From positions 124,001 to 188,000 of the forward strand of contig JACPKY010000001.1 in the NCBI GenBank assembly GCA_016186795.1: a DNA stretch of 64,000 bases, read 5' to 3'. Position numbers and translations under genes: made by a program. The stretch's first letter is position 1, and each line of letters starts with the position of its first letter. Positions 8,967 through 17,335 of the stretch are shown here, one piece after another. A model generated the notes under the pieces. The model was given only the letters and a program-made list of their open reading frames with translations. It was not told where the DNA came from and did no database searches. This DNA is from Candidatus Gottesmanbacteria bacterium (GTDB taxonomy: Bacteria > Patescibacteria > Microgenomatia > 2-02-FULL-39-11).

Positions 8967-9044
8967 ATGCGGAACCCATCTCTGCTAACAGTTCAAAAAA
9001 TGGCTAAAGCTATTGGAATAAGTCCAAAAGATTTAATAGAATAA
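8967..9044 (+). pseudogene. C-terminal remnant of XRE-type HTH regulator
   Basis: The 25-codon tail MRNPSLLTVQKMAKAIGISP...LIE matches the end of an XRE (HTH_3) domain, where 'ErG.rNPsl.tv.kiAkaLgis..dLl' is standard. In frame upstream, LERG is also recognisable from about 8952, but the sequence above that is repeat DNA with no helix-turn-helix start. The first two thirds of the regulator therefore appear to be missing. It stops four bases before the next gene, the spacing expected of an antitoxin-toxin pair. The short ATG form could still be translated; a DNA-binding function is unlikely. Confidence 0.55.
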
Positions 9045-9048
9045 AACT

Positions 9049-10233
9049 ATGGACAACTTTGAAAAACCATCAATAAATCCCGCGGAGCTTCAACCACAGC
9101 CAGAAGCTCAACAAGAAAAACCTCGCAAGGATGTTGAAGAAGTAAAAGAAGCGCAAAACTTTTTTCGTTCTCTTGGGCTCGCCGTGGAAAATGACGGTCT
9201 TATTACAAAAGAGCCGACCGAAGAGCAGCTAGAAAAGTTGCGCGAATGGCACGACCAAACAGGTGATGGTGGAATTGATATGCCAACGGGAAAAGCATTT
9301 TACGAAAAAGTTTTGCTCGCTATTTCTCTGTGGCGACAGCAGGAGGGCGAAAAAACAAACTACCTTCTTGGAAAAGGCACAGGTGTTGAAGTTGCATTGC
9401 GGGGAAATATTGCGAGCAGGACAAAACGTCCTATTGAATTTTCTTATAGATCACACAGCGATTTTGAATTATATGGTGTTGATTATGAAGCGGGAGAAAA
9501 CGGCTCAAATTTAGGTGGTAAACCCGTATATATGGAATCGTTCGTAAGGGTTTTTGGGAATCAAGAATATTTTCCCGTTACTAAAACAAAGGGATTAAAA
9601 AATATCCCACCAACACTTTTACACGAAACGGCAGAGATTGTTGATTTCGGCGGCGTGTCCGCTCGTGTGCCACAACTAGAGCTTCTATTTTTGGATAAGT
9701 ATATGTCTAGAGAAAGCACGCCTCGACCAGAAGGACATGATGCCGAATTACTTGCTAGGCAATATGTTCTAGACCGCGCAAAAACTCATCAATACTTAGA
9801 CCAGCTCGTTATTGAACCGGCAGTCGCACAAATTCAGGCGCAGACTCAGAAAGATTATCAGGGACAGTTGGATAGTATAAAAAGAAATATTACATTTACG
9901 CGACGAGAATTTGAAGAAGAAGGAATTGATCCCTCGCCGCAAGATTTAATTACGAGAATAAATGAGCCAATACAATCAATGCTTGATATTCACGGCACAG
10001 ACACACGAGTTTCATATTCCGGTATTCGCCTGAATTTGTGGCAAGCACTTACACTAGAGCAAATTGATGCGGAAGGAAATGTTGTTGACCAAGAGTTTTT
10101 GCAAAAATTAGAAACGAGAGTAAAAGAAATGGAAATTGCCGCAATTGAAAGATATAAGAACAAACATCAAGAGTTGGATAAGCTCTTTGATGATATTGAT
10201 AATGAGTTTGTGGAAGGAGAAAAGGCAGGATAA
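9049..10233 (+). CDS. Probable nucleotidyltransferase-fold protein (AbiEii/MNT-like)
   Basis: 394 residues. I see no clear full-length match, but residues about 115-245 resemble MNT/AbiEii-type nucleotidyltransferases: a basic stretch then YRSHSDFELYGV (position of the 'G.R.S.DiDl' motif), a beta segment, and VSARVPQLELLFLDKY followed by an Arg/His/Asp-containing helix (GHDAELLARQYVL), like 'v.vp.lE.l...K...R..KD..Dl'. The active-site pattern is degenerate, so activity is uncertain. Both ends are charged coiled-coil-like helices. With an XRE remnant directly upstream, it may be the toxin half of a decayed XRE/nucleotidyltransferase module. It sits inside a 35-bp inverted repeat next to tRNA-Pro, which suggests acquisition as a cassette. 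Confidence 0.5.
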   Translation: MDNFEKPSINPAELQPQPEAQQEKPRKDVEEVKEAQNFFRSLGLAVENDGLITKEPTEEQLEKLREWHDQTGDGGIDMPTGKAFYEKVLLAISLWRQQEGEKTNYLLGKGTGVEVALRGNIASRTKRPIEFSYRSHSDFELYGVDYEAGENGSNLGGKPVYMESFVRVFGNQEYFPVTKTKGLKNIPPTLLHETAEIVDFGGVSARVPQLELLFLDKYMSRESTPRPEGHDAELLARQYVLDRAKTHQYLDQLVIEPAVAQIQAQTQKDYQGQLDSIKRNITFTRREFEEEGIDPSPQDLITRINEPIQSMLDIHGTDTRVSYSGIRLNLWQALTLEQIDAEGNVVDQEFLQKLETRVKEMEIAAIERYKNKHQELDKLFDDIDNEFVEGEKAG

Positions 10234-10265
10234 AATTCAATGCGGCGCACCAGTTTTACTGGCAC

Positions 10266-10300
10266 GAAATTCGGCGGCGGCGGAAAGCGAGGGCGGGCAA
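10266..10300. repeat. Right arm of 35-bp inverted repeat, with further hairpins
   Basis: Exact reverse complement of 8822-8856. Its last bases (GGGCGGGCAAAAA) also pair with TTTTTGCCCGCCC at about 10327-10339, giving a 13-bp local hairpin. Further on are GCCGCGC-GAA-GCGCGGC (about 10360-10376) and AATCC/GGATT hairpins. The rest of 10301-10448 carries no gene. Confidence 0.9.
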
Positions 10301-10448
10301 AAATTCATTCCCCCCAACCCCCTTTCTTTTTGCCCGCCCGAGCGTCAGGTTTCGTTCCTGCCGCGCGAAGCGCGGCAATCCGTCGGGATTTTGTTCAAAA
10401 AAGGTTCGAGCGGCGTTCAGTAATTGCGACTGATCGATAGTTCATCCT

Positions 10449-11018
10449 ATGAAACTCATCCTTGCGTCTGCATCAGAGGGAAGGAAAAAACTCCTTTCTC
10501 TTTTTAAAATCCCTTTTAAAGCCATTCCCTCTATCATCAATGAAGAGGAAATTATGGGGAAAACCCCTCTTGAAACACTTCAACTTCGAGCAAAGAAAAA
10601 AGGAGAAGATATTGCAAAGAGAATTGATTCTACATCGTATTTGATTCTTTCCGCAGACTCTGGAGCAATTGTAGGAAATGAGCTTATTGGAAAGCCAAAA
10701 AATCATGACGATGCCAAAAGAATATTGCAAAAACTTTCTGGAACCACCCATGAATTTATTACAGCTATCTATGCTGTTACACGAGATAAAGCGTGGGAAA
10801 CCTATGAGAAAACGTTTGTGACATTCCGAAAGCTATCTGATAATGATATCAGACACTATCTTTCGATAACAGACTATACACAATACGCAGGTGGATACGC
10901 TTTATTTGCTTCTCCACAGGATTTTGTCATCAAAACTGAGGGGTCTCTTTCCAATGTTATTGGACTCCCTTTAGAAAAGATTGTCCCGATCTTGAAAGAA
11001 AACAAATTAGTGCAGTAG
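10449..11018 (+). CDS. maf: Maf-family nucleotide pyrophosphatase
   Basis: 189 residues, normal Maf length. LILASASEGRKKLL at the start is the family's 'LASaSprR..lL' substrate loop. LILSADSGAIVGNELIGKP contains the catalytic Asp region, and 'DAKRILQKLSGTTHEFITAI' matches 'A...L..LsG..H.v.Tav'. The C-terminal YAGGYALFASPQDFVIKTEGSLSNVIGLPL segment is also standard. Maf proteins hydrolyse (d)NTPs, often modified ones, to the monophosphate, and some affect septum formation. It ends seven bases before the convergent EamA gene. The substitution of a Glu for the usual Pro in the first motif is mild. Confidence 0.93.
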   Translation: MKLILASASEGRKKLLSLFKIPFKAIPSIINEEEIMGKTPLETLQLRAKKKGEDIAKRIDSTSYLILSADSGAIVGNELIGKPKNHDDAKRILQKLSGTTHEFITAIYAVTRDKAWETYEKTFVTFRKLSDNDIRHYLSITDYTQYAGGYALFASPQDFVIKTEGSLSNVIGLPLEKIVPILKENKLVQ

Positions 11019-11025
11019 AGATTTA

Positions 11026-11883
11026 TCAAGTAAGACTAATTAAAACAACCCCTACTAGACTACTTGTAATTCCAATTTTTTGCTGCGGATTTAACCGTTC
11101 ATGGAACACAAACCTTGAAAGAACAACAAAAAGAACTGGAAATGCCCCTGCAATAGGAGCAACTGTTGATGTATATCCAGAAAGAATCCCAATATTGTAG
11201 GCAAAATCTGCCATGGTAACCAGAAGAGTGTACAGAACAATCACTGTAACTATCGAACTGGCACGGAAAACTTTAAAGATATTTTTCCTGACTCTTTTAA
11301 ATATAGGAAGAATTAGGGCAATAAGATAAATCGGGTATAGTGACCAAAACCAGCCGATTGTCTCAACCGGAATTCTTATAAGAGACAAGCTAATCCCCCA
11401 TCCCAACATTCCGCCAATGGCATAGGGAACTCCGGAATTACTGATTGCTCCTTTTAGACCTTTTTCCTTAAGAAGAGATATATCCAATGAGGAAAGCACA
11501 ATACCAGAAACGACAAGAAAGATCGCTACAAGTTGGAGAAGTGAAGGCGTCTCTCCAAAAAAGAAGATCGACATAAGCACTGCTACCACTGGAAATCCTC
11601 CGCCGGAAATCGTTCCTACAATTGAGGCATTCCCAACCTCAAGTGCCCGGAAATAGGAAATATTTCCAAGACTATGAATAATATTGATAAGAAATGCCAC
11701 GATAAACATACCTATTTCAGGAAATTCTCCTGCAAAAGGAATATAGAGAGTTGTTAATATCAGGGCCAATAGAAATCCCCAAAAGTAGGCATGGACATTC
11801 CCAATCTTTCTCGATGCAATTGTTACGAAAATATCCCCTGTCCCCCACCCGATAAGGGCAAGAAAAGCAAAAAGAGTTGCCAT
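11026..11883 (-). CDS. EamA/DMT-family transporter
   Basis: 285 residues with ten predicted transmembrane helices in two EamA repeats (about 1-130 and 148-285). The first repeat ends in 'FFGETPSLLQLVAIFLVVSGIVL', the second in 'FVFHERLNPQQKIGITSSLVGVVLI', both with the typical E-R/P-x-Q-x-x-G pattern of the family. It is an inner-membrane carrier, probably exporting or importing a small metabolite. The substrate is unknown. It is divergent from the malic enzyme gene with 47 bp between starts, so their promoters overlap. Confidence 0.9.
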   Translation of the reverse strand: MATLFAFLALIGWGTGDIFVTIASRKIGNVHAYFWGFLLALILTTLYIPFAGEFPEIGMFIVAFLINIIHSLGNISYFRALEVGNASIVGTISGGGFPVVAVLMSIFFFGETPSLLQLVAIFLVVSGIVLSSLDISLLKEKGLKGAISNSGVPYAIGGMLGWGISLSLIRIPVETIGWFWSLYPIYLIALILPIFKRVRKNIFKVFRASSIVTVIVLYTLLVTMADFAYNIGILSGYTSTVAPIAGAFPVLFVVLSRFVFHERLNPQQKIGITSSLVGVVLISLT

Positions 11884-11930
11884 ACTTTTGCTATTGTAAC
11901 AGTAATAATTAAGAAGTATATAATAACCAT

Positions 11931-13664
11931 ATGATGAACCGCTCCTATCTTACTCAACTTTCTCTTCACCAAAAAAATCCTCAAAAGTGGATTTCCTGGG
12001 GAAAAAAGCTTCTGAAACAAGGCAAAAATCCATTTGAAATTTTCTATACTCCTGGTATTGGTGAGATCATCCTTCTTGGGAAAAAGAAAAGAGAGAAACT
12101 TGATCTTCCACCAGCCCTCCAACCTCTCTCTCTTGAGCCAAGACTTTCCACCCTTTATAGGGAAAACAAAAATCTCTTTCGCAAGAAACTTTTTACACTT
12201 CTAGAGGAAAAAGTTTCTCAAATAGAAAATCTTCGCGGAGTCAACCGAAGGCCCACGCAAGGCAAGAATCTCTTATCAGGATGGGGTGCTGTTGTTACAA
12301 ATAAAAAACGGGTATTAGGTTTTGGCGAAGTTCCAGATGGTGGTGAGTGGATAACACGGGGTAAGTGCGACTGTTACGAAATGGCAACTGAGGGAAAAAT
12401 CTGGAAAATGCTAGCCCTTGCAATTGATGTATCCGAAATTACAGACTCGAGGCAACATGACCAGTATGTTTTTGCTATTCTCAAAATACTCCAAAGTACT
12501 AGAATTTCTCTTATCCAGTTTGAGGATTTCGATGGGATTTCTGCTTTTCGAATTCTGAAAAAAGCACGGAAAATTCTCCATGTACCTCTTTTTAATGATG
12601 ATATTGAAGGAACTGCCTGGATTTTGTGGATGGCAAAGCTTGCTGCCAAGGGAAGAAGTATCATTACAAGTTCAAAGTTTAAAGTGCAAAGTTCAAAATT
12701 AAACCTCAAAGCCCACGACATAAGAAAAATTAAGTTCCTGCTTCGTAGTGAATCAGTTCATGCTAGAAAAGAAGGAACTTTGCTTTTTCGAGATTCACTC
12801 TTTTTTTTCCATGGAGGTGGAGCGGCGGCAATTGGTGGAGGGATCTTTTTCAAAAAAATGCTTCTGAAGATGTATCTCCACAGTGGAATATCAAAGGTTC
12901 AAGCCATTCGGTTAATTAATAGACAAATTATTCTTACCGATAGTCATGGACTTTTGTATAAAGGAAGGACATCAAAAATAAAAGAAGGCCAAAAGCAAGA
13001 GTTCAAACCGTTCCAAAAGGATCTTCTTTTGAGAGAAAAACGGATTCTAGAGAGATTAAATGCGCGTGGCCAAATAATTTCCTTGGAGAAATGTATCGAT
13101 TTTTATGGCCAACACTTTCTTGGTAGAAATGGAACAATATTTCTTATTGGCCTGACGGGACATCCTGGACAATTTAATGAAAAAGTTATTCGTACGGCAA
13201 GAACCGTTGTTAACATGCATAATCCTCACTCTGACATTTTTATTGACAGCGGATCAAATCCCACATACTTAACTGAAATTCTTACAAAAAAAGAGTCCCA
13301 CCTCTTTCAAAAATCATCGCCAGATGAGCAAAGAAAAATTTTGGCTCAAGCCGTCCTAAGAGTGAAAAAAGCAGCCAATTCACTGGTAGTTTTAACAACT
13401 GGGAGCCCGTTTCATGTTCCTAATTTCCCTATTGGACAACTGAATAATCTCTTTGGGTTCCCGGCAGCGGGACTTGCGGTACTTACAAGAAAGGCACATG
13501 CCATTACCGATGAACTCGGGGAATCTGTCGCCCAGGCAAATGTAGAATTTCTAATCAACCATTATCCTAAAGCATTAAAAGATGGAATGCTCTGCCCACC
13601 AATTGAAAGTATTTTTGAAATGACAAAGAATGCTATCAATACTCGTGGATCTCAGAGGGATTAA
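11931..13664 (+). CDS. Malic-enzyme-family oxidoreductase, divergent
   Basis: 577 residues, typical of NAD-malic enzymes. The catalytic Tyr region is FYTPGIGEI, near residue 42. The substrate and metal region is recognisable as GFGEVPDGGEWITRGK and QFEDFDGISAFRIL...VPLFNDDIEGTAWI, matching 'inlEDi...f.i...l..iPvfhDDqhGTA'. The Rossmann loop is HGGGAAAIGGGI and the late motif is LTTGSPF. The protein should convert malate to pyruvate, but the acidic 'LGDiG' loop is altered, so the true substrate may differ. Residues about 247-260 (SSKFKVQSSKLNL) are a low-complexity insertion encoded by a degenerate AGTTCAAA repeat. The -10 box TATAAT ends six bases before ATG. Its 3' end overlaps ndk by 29 bp. 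Confidence 0.75.
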   Translation: MMNRSYLTQLSLHQKNPQKWISWGKKLLKQGKNPFEIFYTPGIGEIILLGKKKREKLDLPPALQPLSLEPRLSTLYRENKNLFRKKLFTLLEEKVSQIENLRGVNRRPTQGKNLLSGWGAVVTNKKRVLGFGEVPDGGEWITRGKCDCYEMATEGKIWKMLALAIDVSEITDSRQHDQYVFAILKILQSTRISLIQFEDFDGISAFRILKKARKILHVPLFNDDIEGTAWILWMAKLAAKGRSIITSSKFKVQSSKLNLKAHDIRKIKFLLRSESVHARKEGTLLFRDSLFFFHGGGAAAIGGGIFFKKMLLKMYLHSGISKVQAIRLINRQIILTDSHGLLYKGRTSKIKEGQKQEFKPFQKDLLLREKRILERLNARGQIISLEKCIDFYGQHFLGRNGTIFLIGLTGHPGQFNEKVIRTARTVVNMHNPHSDIFIDSGSNPTYLTEILTKKESHLFQKSSPDEQRKILAQAVLRVKKAANSLVVLTTGSPFHVPNFPIGQLNNLFGFPAAGLAVLTRKAHAITDELGESVAQANVEFLINHYPKALKDGMLCPPIESIFEMTKNAINTRGSQRD

Positions 13665-14055
13665 ACATAAGATCTGTTTCTCGTCCGGCAGCTTCACTAT
13701 TTTCGGAAGCATGGATGGCGTTTGCTTGAATATCTGTTCCAAAATCCCCCCTGATTGTTCCTTTTGATGCCTTTCGACTATCTGTTGGACCACAGATTTC
13801 CCGGACTTTGGCAATAATATTGTCTCCTTGCCAGAGCATGGCAAAAATAGGAGTTGAGGTCATGTATGCTTTGATTGAAGGAAAGTATGGTTTATTTCTG
13901 TGATGCTCATACCATTTGGCAACAATATCATCGGGGAGTCGTAGAAATTTTGCTGCGACAATGCGAAATCCCTGTTTTTCAAGTCTCGTTATTATTTCTC
14001 CAACTACTGAACCCAGCACTGCATCTGGTTTAATAAGAATAACTGTGCGTTCCAT
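13636..14055 (-). CDS. ndk: Nucleoside-diphosphate kinase
   Basis: 139 residues, standard for Ndk. ERTVILIKPDAV at the N-terminus, the Kpn-loop region, RGDFG at about 102-106 and the phosphorylated His115 in NAIHASENSEAAGRE are all present. It transfers gamma-phosphate among nucleoside di- and triphosphates by a ping-pong phosphohistidine mechanism in the cytoplasm. Its ATG overlaps the stop of the M16 peptidase gene (TAATG), so translation is coupled. The last nine codons overlap the convergent malic enzyme gene. Confidence 0.97.
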   Translation of the reverse strand: MERTVILIKPDAVLGSVVGEIITRLEKQGFRIVAAKFLRLPDDIVAKWYEHHRNKPYFPSIKAYMTSTPIFAMLWQGDNIIAKVREICGPTDSRKASKGTIRGDFGTDIQANAIHASENSEAAGRETDLMFNPSEIHEY

Positions 14056-15344
14056 TATTCAAACTTTAATAATTTTCTAAACCGTTCCTCTTCTTTATAC
14101 GGTCCAATAACGGCTAAATTCAGTGTATCATGTTTGAAAATATCATTGGCAACCCTCGTTACATCGGAAAGAGTAACACTATCGATCTCTTTCATAATAT
14201 CCTGGGGAGTCTTTATATCTTCTTCCAAAAGTTCCTCTGAAGAAAATAATGCTGCCACATTTCTGCTATCCTCAAGTTCCAAAACAAATCGTCCTTTGAG
14301 ATATTCTTTTGCCTTGACCAATTCCTCATTGGTAATACTATTAAGTCTGACTTTGGCAAATTCCTCAAGCATTACTTTTATCGCATCGTCAATCCGTGCA
14401 ACATCAACTCCTGCTTGGGTGACAAAATTACCAACATCAACGTACTGCTCGTTGGATGAACGTACATAGTATGCCAGTCCTCTTCGCTCTCGAACTTCAA
14501 TAAAAAGTCGAGATGACATCCCGCCTCCAAGTATTGCAGTTAGCACTCCAAGTTTGTATCTGCTAGGGTGTGTCAAATAGTATGACCGAAAGCCCAAACA
14601 CAAATGTGCTTGTTGTGTATCCTTATATTTAACTAGTACTTGTGGTTCATCTTGCTTATCAGTAACTTTTTCCGGCTGTTGAACTTTTTTCGTTTTCCAT
14701 CGACCTAAAAACTGTTCTACAAGTTCAAGAATTTTTTCCTGACTCCATTTGGTTCCAGCCCCAACACCACCAGCAATAGCAACAATGGTATTGGCAGGGC
14801 CATAGAATCGATCAATATATTGTATGAAATCTTCTCTTTTGACACTTTTGATTACCTCTTTTCGACCAGAGATATCTCTTCCAAGCTTGGTATCCCCATA
14901 GAGAAGATTTTCATAAAGGTCACCTACCTTGCGCATTGGAGTATCCTCGTACATGTTGATTTCTTCAATAATGACTCCCCTCTCTTTCTCGATTTCGTTC
15001 GCGTCAAATTTCGAGTGGAGAAGCATATCAGAGAGAACGTCAAGCTGGAGAGGAAGGTGCTGGCTGGCAGCTTTAATGTAATAGCCTGTATGGTCTTTGG
15101 AGGTAAAAGCGTTGAATTCTCCGCCAATACCATCAATTAGTGATGAAATAGCAAGAGCAGATGGCCGATTCTGTGTGCCTTTAAAGGCCATGTGTTCCAG
15201 GAAATGGGAGATGCCGTTGATATTTTTCTCTTCATACCGAGATCCTGCCCCCACCATGAGAAGAACAGTAACCGAAGCAACGCCTGGTACAGGAATCGTT
15301 ACTAGCCTGAGATTATTGGGTAAAGTCTGCTTGTTGTACTGCAT
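14055..15344 (-). CDS. M16 family zinc metallopeptidase (MPP/PqqL-like)
   Basis: About 429 residues from ATG 15344, chosen because a good promoter (TTGTCC-17-TATGAT) ends only 19 bp upstream. An ATG at 15368 overlaps the -10 box. The inverted zinc motif HFLEH is at about residues 47-51, with the distal Glu in the following helices (KERGVIIEEINMYED). The C-terminal half contains GGMSSRLFIEVRERRGLAYYV, the Arg/Tyr substrate loop conserved in M16 enzymes. The length fits a single-unit peptidase with one active and one inactive half. It degrades short peptides. It shares an operon with ndk. Confidence 0.93.
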   Translation of the reverse strand: MQYNKQTLPNNLRLVTIPVPGVASVTVLLMVGAGSRYEEKNINGISHFLEHMAFKGTQNRPSALAISSLIDGIGGEFNAFTSKDHTGYYIKAASQHLPLQLDVLSDMLLHSKFDANEIEKERGVIIEEINMYEDTPMRKVGDLYENLLYGDTKLGRDISGRKEVIKSVKREDFIQYIDRFYGPANTIVAIAGGVGAGTKWSQEKILELVEQFLGRWKTKKVQQPEKVTDKQDEPQVLVKYKDTQQAHLCLGFRSYYLTHPSRYKLGVLTAILGGGMSSRLFIEVRERRGLAYYVRSSNEQYVDVGNFVTQAGVDVARIDDAIKVMLEEFAKVRLNSITNEELVKAKEYLKGRFVLELEDSRNVAALFSSEELLEEDIKTPQDIMKEIDSVTLSDVTRVANDIFKHDTLNLAVIGPYKEEERFRKLLKFE

Positions 15345-15363
15345 ACAAACGCTGAAGAATCCT

Positions 15364-15392
15364 ATCATACTAGATCAAATCCCAAAGGACAA
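15364..15392 (-). promoter_or_regulatory. Promoter of M16-ndk operon
   Basis: Minus-strand TTGTCC and TATGAT boxes with exactly 17 bp between them, positioned so that transcription starts about 14 bases before ATG 15344. Confidence 0.65.
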
Positions 15393-15456
15393 GGGGGAAG
15401 AAAAGATCGGATTGCATGGCTTGTATTGGACGGGCGAATCCTATTATGATGGAGTT

Positions 15457-17322
15457 ATGGAAACAATTCAGATCCCCCCCGAGGCACAAGCTGCAAAAGA
15501 GTTCGTAACACAAAAACCGCAACTAACAGACATGTTTTCCATGGGTGAAAAATACGCTCGAGGATTTATGAGCGAAATGAACGGAGGATTGGCTGAAGAT
15601 CTTGATGGCGCAAAAAACCCTCTTGATCGTGAGCTTGAAAAAGAGGGGGTTAATTTGGAAAATCTAAAAGAAGATGAAGCATTATGGATGATTCAAACAT
15701 CTTTTGAGTCAATCATCGGAAAAGAAATACCATTTGGCACTCAAACAGATGAAAAAGTGCTTCTCGATACCTATTACGCATTAGGAAAAATCTATGGAGC
15801 AGTTTCTGAGCTTGATAGATCGGGAAAAACCCTTGTTGTTGGTCTAGAAAGAGATGAGGAAACTCTCAATAGCACATTTTCCTTCCGGACCGTTGAAAAA
15901 GCACTGATTGAAAAGGTCCAACTGAAGGGTGAAGAAGCAATCGTGACAGCAGAAAAAGCCCAAGCCCTTGCTGATATGCTCTCATTAAACCAAGACTATC
16001 TTGCTGTTGATCTTTTTGAGTGGTTCTCCATAGGAACTGTTGCCTGGAACGGTGAGGTACTTATGAATGAGCGTCAAAACAGATCAATTGTTACTGCAGA
16101 AGCTGATGAGCATAATAGACTGACTCGTTTTGAAACTGAACTTGTACCAATAGATAGATTTGCAAGAGTATTTCGTGAAGTCCGCGATGAAAGTACTTCT
16201 GAACTTGAGGAAATATTGGGAAGGGTGCACTATGATACCAAACGCGCAAGACAGATCTTTGATCAACTTATATCTGACCTTTTGCAACGGCGCGGAAGAG
16301 AATCACAAAGTGGGACAATCATTACTGATCTTCTTGGAGAAGGAACAATCGATGAGAAAGAATTTTGGGTAAAAACGGGTAAAGATCTGAAGAAGAATAT
16401 CAAGCTTTCACAAATTCCCAAACTTGCCCGAGGAGAAATTGCAACCCTTCTTCAACAAAGACTCGATTCAGTCCGATACTCCGATACTGACCCTATTGCC
16501 GCACCACTTCGGAAGTGGATCATCGTCAAACTTGCAGAAAGTATAGGCTTAGCCCAAGCGAAAGAAGTATCAACCGGAAAAGAAATATTCGTTGCGGAAG
16601 ATGATCCGAGACTTGGCCAAAAAGATGAACGTTCACGAAAAACCCTTGTCACCGGCACATGTGATATGGAACTGCAAGGCTTAACCAAAACTCATAGGAG
16701 ACATGAAAAAGAGGACTCTTTCGATATGGATAAAATTCTTGATACGGCAAGAGAAGTACAAAAACTTCTTGGACTTCCAAACCGTCATAGAGGACTTGCC
16801 GATAGCTTACCTGTTACAAATGTTATCGGCAAGGAAGCACATACCCTTGGAATTGGCAATCTTGATCTTGAATTGGAAATGTTTCTTGATGATGTTGTAA
16901 AAACTGCGCCGGATATTTCCCAATACTCTCAAGCGGCAATCCTTTCCGCATTTGCTCTTCGGGTGCAAGCTCTTGCCACTCTCAGAGCTGCAGAAAAACC
17001 ACCTAATGGGAATAGTCGGGGAAAAGGTGAATTGCGCGGAAAAAATTACTGGAATGGGGTAAAACAAGGGTTCGTAATGGTGGCCCAAGAGCTGGGATAT
17101 AACGAATCCGTATTTACTAATCCATTCAAAATTACCTACACGCAAACAGAAGATGGAATTCCTCATTCATTTCAATTCAACAGGAAAGGAAAAGAAATGG
17201 GTGCATCTATTTTCCCAGGGGATCAACCAGAGGATGAAATTATACGGCAAGCACAAGAAATCCTTGAGAATTGTTATGAAAGAAATGGGGTTATAACGAA
17301 GAAAGAAAGAGTAACCTCTTAG
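15457..17322 (+). CDS. Large soluble protein of unknown function
   Basis: About 621 residues from the ATG at 15457, preceded by GGAG and a TATTAT box. In-frame sequence further upstream is antisense to the M16 gene and is not used. I do not recognise a domain. The protein is acidic and helical with no signal peptide or transmembrane segment. Two Cys-free halves are joined around residue 400, where PRLGQKDERSRKTLVTGTCDMEL and LTKTHRRHEKEDS are the most polar stretches. Composition suggests a cytoplasmic structural or scaffolding protein. It converges on the giant 1260-residue gene with 13 bp between them. Confidence 0.7.
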   Translation: METIQIPPEAQAAKEFVTQKPQLTDMFSMGEKYARGFMSEMNGGLAEDLDGAKNPLDRELEKEGVNLENLKEDEALWMIQTSFESIIGKEIPFGTQTDEKVLLDTYYALGKIYGAVSELDRSGKTLVVGLERDEETLNSTFSFRTVEKALIEKVQLKGEEAIVTAEKAQALADMLSLNQDYLAVDLFEWFSIGTVAWNGEVLMNERQNRSIVTAEADEHNRLTRFETELVPIDRFARVFREVRDESTSELEEILGRVHYDTKRARQIFDQLISDLLQRRGRESQSGTIITDLLGEGTIDEKEFWVKTGKDLKKNIKLSQIPKLARGEIATLLQQRLDSVRYSDTDPIAAPLRKWIIVKLAESIGLAQAKEVSTGKEIFVAEDDPRLGQKDERSRKTLVTGTCDMELQGLTKTHRRHEKEDSFDMDKILDTAREVQKLLGLPNRHRGLADSLPVTNVIGKEAHTLGIGNLDLELEMFLDDVVKTAPDISQYSQAAILSAFALRVQALATLRAAEKPPNGNSRGKGELRGKNYWNGVKQGFVMVAQELGYNESVFTNPFKITYTQTEDGIPHSFQFNRKGKEMGASIFPGDQPEDEIIRQAQEILENCYERNGVITKKERVTS

Positions 17323-17335
17323 GAAGATTTATTAT

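Noticed and set aside
8822..9007. Open frame over the left inverted repeat (MPALAFRRRR...)
   Set aside because: It lies in repeat DNA, has no ribosome site, and is out of frame with the recognisable XRE tail.
8712..10448. Integrase-type integration with a duplicated tRNA 3' end
   Set aside because: I looked for a copy of the tRNA-Pro 3' end downstream of the cassette up to maf and saw none; no integrase gene is present.
15097..15456. N-terminal extension of the 621-residue protein
   Set aside because: This stretch is antisense to the M16 peptidase N-terminus; the ATG at 15457 follows GGAG and a -10 box.
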